Assembly: GCA_050246735.1 (NCBI GenBank)
Contig: JBFWVM010000004.1
Coordinates: 310,001 to 374,000 of the forward strand
From: Taklimakanibacter sp050246735
GTDB taxonomy: Bacteria > Pseudomonadota > Alphaproteobacteria > Rhizobiales > Aestuariivirgaceae
DNA length: 64,000 nt
Direction: 5' to 3'
Shown: positions 1-8,119 of the stretch, in pieces
Layout of the letters: every line of letters begins with the position of its first letter
Position numbering within the stretch: the stretch's first letter is position 1
The notes under the pieces: generated by a model
Seen by the model: only the letters and a program-made list of their open reading frames with translations
Told to the model about the DNA's origin: nothing
Databases searched by the model: none
Position numbers and translations under genes: made by a program

Positions 1-1496
1 ACACGGCCGGCGGGACCAACGAATTCGGCGACGGCAACGATCTCGTCGCCAATAGCGGCCTGCTGATTGCCGCCGATGACGGGAGCAGCAACGAGACCAC
101 CCGGTTCAGCGGTGTCGAAACTTTCCACAATTCCGGACGCGTCACGATGGCAGACGGGGCGGAAGGCGACGAGCTGCGCCTGGGAGGCTCGCTGTCGCCC
201 GACACCCCGACGGATTACGAGGGTAAGGACGGCACGCTCCTCGTCGACGCAGCGCTCGGGCCGCAGTCTGCCGGCGGGCTTTCGGACCAGCTTTTCGTCG
301 GCGGCAATACCAGCGGCACGACCCGGGTTTTCGTCAATGTCACGGATGCGCTCGGCGCCGATACGGAAGGCCTGCCGGTGGTCCTGGTCGGCGGCGCTTC
401 GGCGGACGGACAATTCGTGCTCGGGGCCCCCGTCAATGCCGGCTTCTTCACCTGGGACATGCGCTACGACGCGGCCGAGAACTGGCACGAGCTCTTCACC
501 TCCGGCGTCGGCATCGGCTCTTACGAATTCGCCGCCGGCATCAGCGGCGCCCAGGAGATCTGGCACCAAACCACGGGAACGCTGCTGCAGCGCCAGGCCG
601 ATCTGCGGGCCCTGCTCGAGGGCCTCGGCGTGACGCCGGTCGCCGACTATGCCGAGCCCGTCGCGCCGACCCCCGCCGGCAAGGTGACGCCCGGGTTCTG
701 GCTCAAGGCGGTCGGCGCCTATGTCGACCGCGACGACGAAGAGGACGGCTTCACCCTCGACCGCAAGCAGACGATCTGGGGCGGAATGGCCGGCTTCGAC
801 TTCGGAGACCAGTATGGCGGCAGCGCCTGGCTGTTCGGCCTCTTCGCGGGCTATCTCAACTCCGATCTCGATTTCGACGCGACCGACACCAGATGGACCT
901 ACGAAGGCCCGACGGTCGGCGCCTATGCCACCTATCTCAACGGCGCATTCCATGCCGATCTGACGGTGAAGGCGGATTTCCTCGACATCGATATCGATCC
1001 GCAGGACCTGGCGCCCGGCTCCGACGATGCCGACACCGACGCGTTCAATGCCGGCGGCCGCCTCGATCTCGGCTACAAGTTCGGCGAGTCCCTCTTCATC
1101 GAGCCGCAAGCCACCCTGGCGGTGGTGCATACCGAGATCGACGACGTCGATATCTTCGGAGGCTCGGTCGAGTTCGACGACGAGACGAGCGTGCGCGGCA
1201 GGCTCGGCCTGAGGCTCGGCCACGAGCAGACGGGGAGCAACGGCGTGATCTATTCCGGCGACGTCACGGCCAGCGTCTGGGAGGACTTCTCGGGCGACAA
1301 TGACGTCACCATCGTCGACACGGGCGTTCCGGCCTTCGGGGCATCGGACGATCCCGGCCAGACTTATGGGGACATTGCGCTCGGCTTCAGTGCGGCAGAT
1401 CCCGAAGGGTGGTCGGGCTTCCTGCGCGCCAACTATCTGTTCGGTACGGACTACGAGGCCGTCACGGGCAATGCCGGGGTGAGATACGCCTGGTAG
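1..1496 (+). CDS. Autotransporter, C-terminal part (5' end outside window)
   Basis: The reading frame is open from the first bases of the window, so the gene starts upstream. The first part (about 200 residues) is Gly/Asp/Asn-rich and looks like the end of a beta-helical passenger. The last 270 residues or so look like an outer-membrane autotransporter beta-barrel: alternating hydrophobic strands with Gly and Tyr (GGMAGFDFG, GAYATYLNG, LDLGYKFG) and a C-terminal GVRYAW ending in an aromatic residue, the usual signal for barrel assembly. It should anchor a surface-exposed passenger in the outer membrane. Passenger function cannot be judged. Family assignment is by pattern only. Confidence 0.75.
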   Translation, partial: TAGGTNEFGDGNDLVANSGLLIAADDGSSNETTRFSGVETFHNSGRVTMADGAEGDELRLGGSLSPDTPTDYEGKDGTLLVDAALGPQSAGGLSDQLFVGGNTSGTTRVFVNVTDALGADTEGLPVVLVGGASADGQFVLGAPVNAGFFTWDMRYDAAENWHELFTSGVGIGSYEFAAGISGAQEIWHQTTGTLLQRQADLRALLEGLGVTPVADYAEPVAPTPAGKVTPGFWLKAVGAYVDRDDEEDGFTLDRKQTIWGGMAGFDFGDQYGGSAWLFGLFAGYLNSDLDFDATDTRWTYEGPTVGAYATYLNGAFHADLTVKADFLDIDIDPQDLAPGSDDADTDAFNAGGRLDLGYKFGESLFIEPQATLAVVHTEIDDVDIFGGSVEFDDETSVRGRLGLRLGHEQTGSNGVIYSGDVTASVWEDFSGDNDVTIVDTGVPAFGASDDPGQTYGDIALGFSAADPEGWSGFLRANYLFGTDYEAVTGNAGVRYAW

Positions 1497-1553
1497 GCTC
1501 GATCGCGGCATGCGTCCGCGGAAGGCAGCCACGAGCAGGAAAGCGAGCGCCCG

Positions 1554-2126
1554 ATGAGCGATCCGCCGACCGTCTATCTCGTTCGGCACGGCGAGACCGA
1601 ATGGTCGAGATCGGGACGGCATACGGGGCTAACAGACCTGCCGCTCACCCGGGAAGGCGAGGCGCAAGCCCGGGCGCTTCGTCTGCGCCTGAGCGCAATC
1701 GCCTTCGACAATGTGATTACGAGTCCCCTTCGGCGGGCCGCGCGCACGGCCGAACTCGCCGGCTTCACGGCGACGCCCGATGCGGACCTGGTCGAATGGG
1801 ACTATGGCGACTACGAAGGCATGACGTCAGCCGCAATCCGCGCCGTCCGTCCGGGCTGGGACCTGTTCGACGACGGCTGCCCCGGCGGAGAATCCGTCCG
1901 GCAGATGACCGAACGGGCCGATCGGCTCGTGTCCCGCTTGACGGCGCTGCGCGGGAACGTCCTGGTGTTCGCTCACGGCCATTTGCTGCGGGTGCTGGCC
2001 GCCAGATGGGTCGGGCAGCCGGCAAGCTTCGCGCGGGCGCTGCTGTTGTCGACCGGGTCGGTGAGCGCTCTCGGCTTCGGCCACGGCAATGCCGGCGAGC
2101 CGGCCGTCAGCCTGTGGAACTCGTGA
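1554..2126 (+). CDS. Histidine phosphatase family protein (phosphoglycerate mutase-like)
   Basis: A 190-residue protein with the catalytic motif LVRHGETEW near residue 10, where the His is phosphorylated, and the second active-site His in FAHGHLLRVLAARW near residue 142. The arginines in TSPLRRAARTAE fit the phosphate pocket. Length matches single-domain members (cobalamin phosphatase, GpmB-like and similar). The substrate cannot be read from the sequence. It starts 57 bases after the autotransporter stop and may be co-transcribed with it, but nothing ties the functions together. Confidence 0.85.
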   Translation: MSDPPTVYLVRHGETEWSRSGRHTGLTDLPLTREGEAQARALRLRLSAIAFDNVITSPLRRAARTAELAGFTATPDADLVEWDYGDYEGMTSAAIRAVRPGWDLFDDGCPGGESVRQMTERADRLVSRLTALRGNVLVFAHGHLLRVLAARWVGQPASFARALLLSTGSVSALGFGHGNAGEPAVSLWNS

Positions 2127-2136
2127 CGCAGACCGG

Positions 2137-2430
2137 TTATCCCGGCCCGTTTTCATTCTCCCCGTTCAGCAAGGAACGGATTCTGTCGGCCAATTCCCGC
2201 TTCACGCTCAAGGTGTTCAGGGAGCGGCCTGGCGTTCCGCCGCCATGGAACGTCAGCGCGAAGATGCGACTGGGCGTGTCCTCGATCTCTCTTGCACACC
2301 TCTCCACCACATGCGGCAGAGCCGCTTCCAGGCAGGCGCGGGCCTGCGCCCGGCAGGCTTCCAACGGTCCATGGCCGAGCTCATGGAGCGCCCTCGCCCC
2401 CTTCTCCACGATTTCCCCGGTCAGGATCAT
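2137..2430 (-). CDS. Unknown small protein downstream of crcB
   Basis: A 97-residue soluble protein that I do not recognise. It has no signal peptide or membrane segment. The N-terminal half is predicted helical with several Cys residues (EACRAQARACLEA, ERCAREIED); the C-terminal half carries a Gly-rich turn (FHGGGTPGRS) and a charged tail. It begins 27 bases after the stop of crcB on the same strand, so it should share the crcB transcript and its fluoride control. That linkage is positional inference only. Confidence 0.6.
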   Translation of the reverse strand: MILTGEIVEKGARALHELGHGPLEACRAQARACLEAALPHVVERCAREIEDTPSRIFALTFHGGGTPGRSLNTLSVKRELADRIRSLLNGENENGPG

Positions 2431-2457
2431 GCGGCCTCGTCCTCGTCTTCGGAGACA

Positions 2458-2832
2458 CTATGCGAGCCCCCGGACAATATGCAGTCCTGCGAACAACGCG
2501 GCAAGCGAAAGCCCGACCGATGCGGCGGCATAGAGGGCGGCAAGCAGGAGCTGCCCTCTCTCATAGAGCAAGGCGGTTTCGAGGGAGAATGCCGAAAAGG
2601 TCGTGAAACCGCCCAGCACGCCGGTCGCGAGAAACAACCTGATCTGCTGCGGCGCCGAGCCTTTCAAAGCGAGATATTCGACCAGCAGACCCATCGCCAA
2701 TGAGCCTGCGATGTTGATCAGCATGGTCCCATAAGGGAAATTCAGGCCCCAGGCCTTCACCGAAAGAACATTGACGCCGTGGCGCAGGGCGCCGCCGGCG
2801 CCGGCGCCCACGAATACGAGAACATAGTCCAT
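2458..2832 (-). CDS. crcB: Fluoride ion channel CrcB/Fluc
   Basis: A 124-residue inner-membrane protein with four hydrophobic segments. It carries the Fluc signatures: GGALRHGVN near the N-terminus, PYGTMLINIAGSLAMG in TM2, and TGVLGGFTTFSAFSLE in TM3, which lines the fluoride pore. Fluc dimers export cytosolic fluoride. A longer in-frame start exists 33 bases upstream, but ATG 2832 is preceded by AAAGGAGGACGAC, a strong ribosome binding site, and gives the family's usual N-terminus. A fluoride riboswitch lies about 100 bases upstream. Confidence 0.95.
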   Translation of the reverse strand: MDYVLVFVGAGAGGALRHGVNVLSVKAWGLNFPYGTMLINIAGSLAMGLLVEYLALKGSAPQQIRLFLATGVLGGFTTFSAFSLETALLYERGQLLLAALYAAASVGLSLAALFAGLHIVRGLA

Positions 2833-2889
2833 TGTCGTCCTCCTTTTGTCGAGGACGCGGAACACAGCCCAGGTGTGGAAACGCTCGAA

Positions 2890-2939
2890 CTCCTACCATC
2901 GGACCGGTGTCACGCGGGACCCCATCACATCGGTAGGAG
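2890..2939 (-). promoter_or_regulatory. Expression-platform hairpin of the fluoride riboswitch
   Basis: The 3' strand of the aptamer (CTCCTACC in the RNA) is perfectly complementary to GGTAGGAG about 35 bases downstream. This hairpin uses the same bases as the aptamer pseudoknot, so the two structures should exclude each other. Fluoride binding would then prevent the hairpin and turn crcB on. The hairpin is seen in the sequence; the switching model is inference. No U-tract follows, so control could be at elongation or translation. Confidence 0.6.
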
Positions 2940-2986
2940 CTATCAGCCTGAATGGCGGTTGTCGGGGAGCCCCATCCCCATCGGCA
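2931..2986 (-). promoter_or_regulatory. Fluoride riboswitch (crcB motif) aptamer
   Basis: Read on the minus strand, the leader of crcB contains the conserved elements of the crcB RNA motif in order: GGGGATGGGGCTCCCC (P1 with the GATG loop), then ACCGCC, a short loop, GGCTGAT and AGCTCCTACC. The GGGGCT of the first loop can pair with AGCTCC to form the pseudoknot (one G-U pair). Order, spacing and the crcB gene downstream all agree with established fluoride riboswitches. Confidence 0.92.
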
Positions 2987-3116
2987 GTCAAAGCTAGCGC
3001 CATTCGCGGCGGATTTCAATCCGGACCGGGGGCGTCTCGCGGCTCCCGGTCATCTCGAGGGGTGATGACTTTGGTGAGGGTGTCGACCGCCCTCCCTCCG
3101 TGCACCTAGGGGACAA

Positions 3117-3404
3117 TCAGTCCAGGCCCTTGGCTTCACAGGCAGCGCGCAGGTCGCCGTAGGTTTGCGCCACATCATGGTCCCAAGGCAGAACATCCAC
3201 GCGGAAGAAGGAATCGCCTGACCCGTTCCGATAGCGCCCTGGGATAGTCGCGCGCTTGGCGAGACCATGAAGCAATTCCCCTTCCGTAACGGATGAAACG
3301 ACGATATCCGCCATGGGAAGCGACACAAGACGAGCGATGATCTCGGTGCGGTCGCCTTTGATGACATGACTGGCAATGTTAGTGTCGAGCATCCAAGCGG
3401 TCAT
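3117..3404 (-). CDS. VapC-like PIN-domain toxin, apparently C-terminally truncated
   Basis: The N-terminus MTAWMLDTNIASHVIKG and the second motif SSVTEGELLHGL match VapC ribonuclease toxins and supply the first two acidic metal ligands. The frame stops after RAACEAKGLD at 95 residues. VapC proteins normally run to about 130 and carry two more acidic positions in the missing C-terminal part (the D..IAA and TND segments). The next bases in the three frames do not restore it. The gene overlaps the antitoxin by four bases (ATGA), as is usual. The remaining protein is probably inactive as a nuclease. Confidence 0.7.
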   Translation of the reverse strand: MTAWMLDTNIASHVIKGDRTEIIARLVSLPMADIVVSSVTEGELLHGLAKRATIPGRYRNGSGDSFFRVDVLPWDHDVAQTYGDLRAACEAKGLD

Positions 3405-3664
3405 TCCCGCCAGCCCTCGAACGGATCGCGATCTTGCGAAGTCTGGTCGCGATCCGCCGCACCCATGAAGTCGTCCGGCACCTGATCATTGCCATAGAGC
3501 TCGAAAAGGCCGTCCCATGAATCCGCCTTGTGCGACAGGATGACGTCGCCGGTTGCGGGATCGCGACGCACGAACACCTCTTTCCCCTCGAAGCGGAATT
3601 CCGCTGGGAGCCTAACGGCCTGACCGCGGCCTGTTCTAAGGATCTTGGCTGTTTTCCTTGGCAT
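3401..3664 (-). CDS. VapB-type antitoxin (AbrB/SpoVT-like)
   Basis: An 87-residue protein with an N-terminal swapped-hairpin DNA-binding region (AKILRTGRGQAVRLPAEFRFEG), typical of VapB antitoxins that bind their own operator. The acidic C-terminal part (about residues 45-87) would bind the toxin. It lies directly upstream of the PIN-domain gene with a four-base overlap, the normal order in vapBC operons. If the toxin has decayed, this antitoxin may be a relic or may still regulate related loci. Confidence 0.8.
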   Translation of the reverse strand: MPRKTAKILRTGRGQAVRLPAEFRFEGKEVFVRRDPATGDVILSHKADSWDGLFELYGNDQVPDDFMGAADRDQTSQDRDPFEGWRE

Positions 3665-3729
3665 GACGGCCTCCGCATCTTCTGATAGTCAGGTGCAATT
3701 CGATGCGGCTCTCCCCCGCTGACCCCCGA

Positions 3730-4926
3730 TCACCCGATCTCGCCTGCGACGCGCTGGCCGGTCCGGATCGCCCCGTCCATCAGGGCGAAATGGACCGTCT
3801 CGGTATGCTCGCCCGCGAAGTGAAGCGGACCGACCGCGGCCTGCAGCGCCTCGACGTCGGTCTTATGCTGCGGCCCCCGCGTCGAATAGGCGGCCTTTAT
3901 CCACGGATCGTCGTCCCAGGTCGACAACAGGGCGCGGCCGGCGTCGATGTGCAGTTCGGGATGGAGCTTGCGCAGCTTTTCGAGCCAGGTGTCCGCACCT
4001 TCGGCGACCTTGAGCCGGCCCAGCGCCGCCGCGGAGCCGACGAAACAGTTCAGCACCGGATCGGGCGTCGCCTGGCCGCGTGTCGCGACCCAGGTCCAAT
4101 AGACATCCGGAACGGACATGACGGCGCTCGCCGGCGCCGCCCGGTCGAGCTCGACCGCAAGCTTCGCCGCATGGCCATAATCCACAGCGTCGAGCGCGCT
4201 CGCCTTCCAGCCGGGAAGCGCCGGCGTGAACCGGATGCTGCGCCAGACCGAGGCCGGGACGGTAACGACGCACCGGTCGGCGACAAGCTCGTGCGCCCCG
4301 GTGCGGATCCGCACCGGCTCGCCCGACCAGTCGATCTCCACGACCGGCGCGTCGAGCCGGACGGCTTCGCCGAGCCGTCCGGCGAGGCGCAAGGCGATCT
4401 CCTGATTGCCGTGCTCGCAGCGCACGCCCTCCTTGCCGCCGAAGGCCGCCGCGTGGTGCCCGATCAGGACGTCCGCCTCCAGCCTCTCCGCCGACTGGGC
4501 GAAGGAGATCTCGACGCGGGCCGCAATGGCATCGCGTACGCCCGGCGGTATGGGCGCGGCGTCGAGCGCCTCGCGCAGGCTGCCGAAGCTTCTGTCCCTG
4601 ATGGTCTGCTGGACGTTCCGCACGCCGGCGACACAGTCGGCGATCGTCACCGGTATCCCGCCGCGCGGCGTGCGCGCCGAATAGTTCATCGTCGTGCGGA
4701 CGAGCGAAACGTCCAGCCTCCGGGCAAGCGCGCACAAGGCCGTCTGCTCATGCTCGATGAACTCGGCCCCTCTTTCTATCCAGCAGCCATTGCCGAGCTG
4801 TTGCGACCATACCCGCCCGCCTACGCGATTGCGCGCTTCGAGGACAATGACGTCGTGTCCCTTGCGCTGAAGCTCTTCAGCCGCCACGAGGCCGCTGAAG
4901 CCCGCTCCGATCACACCTATCCGCAT
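3730..4926 (-). CDS. FAD-dependent amine oxidase family protein
   Basis: A 398-residue flavoprotein. The N-terminus has the dinucleotide-binding motif GVIGAGFSGLVAAEEL, followed by an acidic ribose-binding region and the ARNRVGGRVWS segment typical of monoamine oxidase/phytoene desaturase relatives. The C-terminal FAD motif is FAGEHTETVHFALMDGAI. It should oxidise an amine or similar substrate with release of peroxide. It is downstream of the HAD gene (19-base gap) and probably in one operon under the divergent LysR gene. The substrate is unknown. Confidence 0.85.
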   Translation of the reverse strand: MRIGVIGAGFSGLVAAEELQRKGHDVIVLEARNRVGGRVWSQQLGNGCWIERGAEFIEHEQTALCALARRLDVSLVRTTMNYSARTPRGGIPVTIADCVAGVRNVQQTIRDRSFGSLREALDAAPIPPGVRDAIAARVEISFAQSAERLEADVLIGHHAAAFGGKEGVRCEHGNQEIALRLAGRLGEAVRLDAPVVEIDWSGEPVRIRTGAHELVADRCVVTVPASVWRSIRFTPALPGWKASALDAVDYGHAAKLAVELDRAAPASAVMSVPDVYWTWVATRGQATPDPVLNCFVGSAAALGRLKVAEGADTWLEKLRKLHPELHIDAGRALLSTWDDDPWIKAAYSTRGPQHKTDVEALQAAVGPLHFAGEHTETVHFALMDGAIRTGQRVAGEIG

Positions 4927-4945
4927 CTCCGACTCCCGCTCGACA

Positions 4946-5662
4946 TCATCCCTCGCGGTCGACCGCGTCCGCGAGCTCGGCCAAGGTGGCGAAGTTGTAA
5001 TCGGGCCTGGTCACCACCGCCGGCGCGGGCGATCCGCCAAAGCCCGTCTTGCCCTTGCGCCGCTCGATCCAGCAGGTGCTATAGCCCAGGGACTTGGCCA
5101 CTCCAATATCATGGAACTGGCTCTGCGCGACATGCAGGTAATCCTTCATCCGGTAGCCCTGCGCGCTCTGGCGGCCGCGCGTATAGGCGAAGAACTGCGG
5201 ATCGGGCTTGCACGTCTCCACATCCTCGGCCGTGACGGCGTCGTCGAAGGGATGGTCGAGAGTCCGGGCGAAGCTGTCCAGCGCCCGGTTGTCGGAATTC
5301 GTCATGGCGACCAGGCGATAGCGCCGCCGCAGACGCTTCATCGCCTCGACCGCGTCGGGAAAGGCCGGCCAGGCGGGAATGGAGAGACGCAGACCCTCCG
5401 TCTCGGCTTCGCCGGCGGGAAGGCCGAACTCCTTCGCCATGGTCCGGTAGATGGGCGCCAGCATGCTGGGAAAGGGCAGGCCCGGCGTGCGCCTGTGCTC
5501 GATGTCCTCGGCCCTGCCATAGCTCAGGAGAACCGCCTCGTCGTCCATCGTGCGCCCGGCCCGGCTGGCGATCGGGCGTATATAATCGAGCACGCCGGCT
5601 TCAAAATCGATCAGGGTGCCGACGACATCGAATGTCAGGATCTTGTAGTCGCGCAGAGCCAT
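4946..5662 (-). CDS. Haloacid dehalogenase type II-like hydrolase
   Basis: A 238-residue HAD-superfamily protein. Motif I is LTFDVVGTLIDFE with the nucleophile Asp near residue 12; the second position is Val rather than the Asp of phosphatases, as in 2-haloacid dehalogenases. Motif II is AMTNSDN and motif III includes the Lys of TCKPDPQFF. The C-terminal HVAQSQFHDIGVAKSLGYSTCWIER is the family's usual motif IV region. First gene of an operon with the flavin oxidase and divergent from a LysR regulator. Dehalogenase activity is possible but not proven. Confidence 0.82.
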   Translation of the reverse strand: MALRDYKILTFDVVGTLIDFEAGVLDYIRPIASRAGRTMDDEAVLLSYGRAEDIEHRRTPGLPFPSMLAPIYRTMAKEFGLPAGEAETEGLRLSIPAWPAFPDAVEAMKRLRRRYRLVAMTNSDNRALDSFARTLDHPFDDAVTAEDVETCKPDPQFFAYTRGRQSAQGYRMKDYLHVAQSQFHDIGVAKSLGYSTCWIERRKGKTGFGGSPAPAVVTRPDYNFATLAELADAVDREG

Positions 5663-5771
5663 GGGCCGTATCCTCCCGATATTGAGACGGGTGGAGTTCT
5701 AACCCGGCCGCTGGACATGACGAAAATGATATGATTTCATGAAATCCATCTAATTTAGTCATAGCCATCGA
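5663..5771. promoter_or_regulatory. Divergent promoter region between HAD operon and LysR gene
   Basis: The 109-base region is AT-rich compared with its surroundings (5725-5762) and holds GATATGATTTCATGAAATC, a dyad of the T-N11-A kind bound by LysR-type regulators. It should serve both the LysR gene and the HAD-oxidase operon. The 10-mer ATGATATGAT at 5726-5735 also resembles, on the opposite strand, the motif near the sugar cluster at 16.5-27 kb. Confidence 0.45.
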
Positions 5772-6623
5772 ATGCGCCTCGATATCGATTCGCTACGCGC
5801 CTTCAAAACCGTCATCGACCTGGGCGGCGTGACGCGCGCCGCCCGGAAGCTGGGCCTCAGCCAGTCGGCGATCAGCCACAAGCTCGCGCGGCTGGAGGAG
5901 CGTATCGGCCGCTCCATCATGCTCAAGACCGCCGGCGGCATCACCCCGACCGCGGATGGCCGCAGCCTCCTGTCCTATGCGGAGCGGCTCGTAGCCCTTC
6001 ACGACGAGGCGGCGGAGCATTTCAGGCTATCCGAGCTCACCGGCCAGGTTCGTCTTGGAACGACAGAGGATGCGGCAACCAGCCGCCTGGCCGGGGTTCT
6101 CGGCAGGTTCCGGAGAGCGCATCCCCGTGTTTCCCTCAGCATTTGCGTAGGGCAGAGCCTCCTTCTGCGGCAAAGGCTCATGACGGGGGAGATCGATCTG
6201 GCCGTGATGCAGATTTTCGCCGACGAGAAGCAGCCGGGGGATCGCGAGCTGTGGTGCGAGGATCTCGTCTGGGTCCAGTCGGCGGATCACCCGCCGAAGC
6301 TCGGGCCGGTCATACCCTTCGTGTCCTTCGACTCGAACTGCTTCTACCGACGCGCCGCCCAGCTCGCGCTGGCCAATTCCGGACGCAGCCTGAAGGTCGT
6401 CCTGGAATGTCCCAGCGTCGATGGAGTCCAGTCCGGCGTTCGCCATGGATTGGGTGTGGCGGTCATCGGCCGTCGCCGCCTGACGGCCGGATTGTCGGAA
6501 ATCGCCGACGGCCTTCCACGATTCCCGCCGGTCTGCCACGTGCTGCGCTCCGGAAGAAGACTGTCGAAAGACCTGGACGCCAGCCTCTCGGAGGCGATCA
6601 TCCAGGAGATGTCGGACCGATGA
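5772..6623 (+). CDS. LysR family transcriptional regulator
   Basis: A 283-residue LysR-type regulator. Residues 1-60 form the winged helix-turn-helix (SLRAFKTVIDLGGVTRAARKLGLSQSAISHKLARLE); the remainder is the two-lobed effector-binding domain beginning with GQVRLGTTED. It is divergent from the HAD/flavin-oxidase operon with a shared 109-base promoter region, so it probably controls that operon in response to its substrate. Length is normal for the family. Confidence 0.92.
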   Translation: MRLDIDSLRAFKTVIDLGGVTRAARKLGLSQSAISHKLARLEERIGRSIMLKTAGGITPTADGRSLLSYAERLVALHDEAAEHFRLSELTGQVRLGTTEDAATSRLAGVLGRFRRAHPRVSLSICVGQSLLLRQRLMTGEIDLAVMQIFADEKQPGDRELWCEDLVWVQSADHPPKLGPVIPFVSFDSNCFYRRAAQLALANSGRSLKVVLECPSVDGVQSGVRHGLGVAVIGRRRLTAGLSEIADGLPRFPPVCHVLRSGRRLSKDLDASLSEAIIQEMSDR

Positions 6624-6655
6624 CGATCGCCCGAGCGGGCGGTACCGAGGGGGCC

Positions 6656-6916
6656 TCAGCCCTCCAGGCGATGAGCGAGCCTGGCCTCGGGAATGGCCGT
6701 GACAGGCACCTCAAGGCGAGAGCGTTTCGTTCTGGTCACGTCGGCGAGGATATGCGGCGGCGCTATGCCTTCCGCGGCGAGAAGCAGGATCTTCTTGGCC
6801 ATCTGGTCGAGCTCGTATGGCGTGGCTTGGCCGCGCGCTTCCAATATGGTCCTGGCTTCCGAGAATACCTGCGCAAGACCGCGAAGGTTTTCCGGGTCGA
6901 AGTAGGAGCGTGGCAT
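6656..6916 (-). CDS. Small soluble protein, paralogue of the gene at 7221
   Basis: An 86-residue protein beginning MPRSYFDPENLRGLAQVF. The start at 6916 is chosen because GGAGGT sits just upstream and the N-terminus then aligns with its divergent neighbour (MPSAYFESDGLKHLEMIF). Both share a helical middle with A..IL.LAA.G. No signal peptide, membrane segment or catalytic motif is visible. Function unknown. Confidence 0.75.
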   Translation of the reverse strand: MPRSYFDPENLRGLAQVFSEARTILEARGQATPYELDQMAKKILLLAAEGIAPPHILADVTRTKRSRLEVPVTAIPEARLAHRLEG

Positions 6917-7220
6917 TCGTGACCTCCAGCGCCGTCCCAAGAGCGAAGGAGAAATGCCCGCCGGGTGTGGACGTGCCGGCGGGCGAGACGCGTATCGAAG
7001 GGGTGCCGTCTGCGGGGGAGATGGCCCCTGGAAAATCTCCTTAAGCCGGAAAAGTTCCAATTCTCTCTTGAATAAGCCGCGGCGCCGGTCCTTCGGCCGC
7101 CTTCCCGCGGCATGCTGAACATGGGACGTCGTTATTTGGACCGGCGTCCATTATCAGATTCGTTGACAAGCCGCCGCGGAAGGCCTCCACTGGATTCCGG
7201 CTTCCGGAGGAAATGCCATC
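6917..7220. other. Intergenic region between divergent paralogues
   Basis: About 300 bases separating the two small paralogous genes. The region must hold both promoters. It is locally AT-richer at 7030-7060 and 7130-7165. I see no RNA gene, repeat or clear operator. A minus-strand frame through it has no convincing ribosome binding site. Confidence 0.4.
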
Positions 7221-7484
7221 ATGCCCAGCGCCTATTTCGAATCGGATGGTCTCAAGCATCTGGAAATGATCTTTGACCGCGCGATGGCCCTGGTGGAAAA
7301 GCATCACCCCGCGCCGAAGGAATTACGCGATACCATCGCCGCGCGAATTCTGCACCTCGCCGCAAAGGGCGATCATGACGACGATATGATGCTGAAATTC
7401 GCCCTGGAAGGCATCGTGCCCGCCGCGGGCGATCACCCCCCTGCCATGCCGGCCATTGCTTCCGTCGAAGCGGACCAAGGCTGA
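7221..7484 (+). CDS. Small soluble protein, paralogue of the gene at 6656
   Basis: An 87-residue protein beginning MPSAYFESDGLKHLEMIFDRA, preceded by GGAGGAAATGCCATC as ribosome binding region. It aligns with the divergent 86-residue gene upstream over the N-terminal 55 residues, including MP..YF, L...F..A and ARILHLAAKG. The C-terminus differs. Function is not recognisable; the pair looks like an old divergent duplication. Confidence 0.75.
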   Translation: MPSAYFESDGLKHLEMIFDRAMALVEKHHPAPKELRDTIAARILHLAAKGDHDDDMMLKFALEGIVPAAGDHPPAMPAIASVEADQG

Positions 7485-7747
7485 GGAAAAGGCTCGCGCC
7501 GCGCCTTGCCTTTCGAACCTTGATCGTTGGGAGCCGGGCGCCGAGCATTTGCTTAAGACAAATGGAACTCGGGGCCCGAAAGCGCCGCCGGCTCTTGCGC
7601 CTGAAAACCTCGATGCCTATGGTCCCGATGCCGACGCAATTCGCGCCATGACGAGCTCTTGGCCGAGGATCGGGTCTCGGCGGCTCGGGGATATAAAAAC
7701 ATAAGTGGACCGGCTTGCCTCGGCCCACGCATCAGGGGGGATCTCTC

Positions 7748-8101
7748 ATGCGCCTTCATGTGGCTGCTTTCATCCTTGCCGCCGCATCGCTCGCCGCACC
7801 GCCGGCCCACGCCGACATGGCGAACGGCAGTTACGAATGCTGGTATTTCAGCGAGGCGCGGCTGACCTTCAACTTCACCGTGCTCGGCCCCGACAGCTAC
7901 AAAGGCTATGACGACACGCCCGGAACCTACAGCCATGATACGGCTTCGGGAGAGGTGACCTTCACCAGCGGCACGCTTTCGGGGGCCATGCCGGACGGGT
8001 TCAAGGCCATCTACGAGATACGCGAAGGCGTACCCACCCTGTCCTATATCAGCGGCCGGTCGGGCGCCGAGGCGCTTTTCTGTCAGAACACGCATGGGTA
8101 A
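7748..8101 (+). CDS. Small secreted protein
   Basis: A 117-residue protein with a clear signal peptide (MRLHVAAFILAAASLAAPPAHA, cleavage before DMANG). The start at 7748 is supported by a GGGGGG purine run upstream; an in-frame ATG 33 bases earlier would spoil the signal peptide. The mature part (about 95 residues) has many Tyr and Phe and two Cys (YECWYF and LFCQN) that could form one disulphide. It looks like a small beta-rich periplasmic protein. Function unknown. Confidence 0.72.
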   Translation: MRLHVAAFILAAASLAAPPAHADMANGSYECWYFSEARLTFNFTVLGPDSYKGYDDTPGTYSHDTASGEVTFTSGTLSGAMPDGFKAIYEIREGVPTLSYISGRSGAEALFCQNTHG

Positions 8102-8119
8102 CACTTTCCACCATGCAAT

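Noticed and set aside
7456..7704. 82-codon frame between two small genes
   Set aside because: Overlaps the end of the 7221 gene, has no good ribosome binding site and no protein-like pattern.
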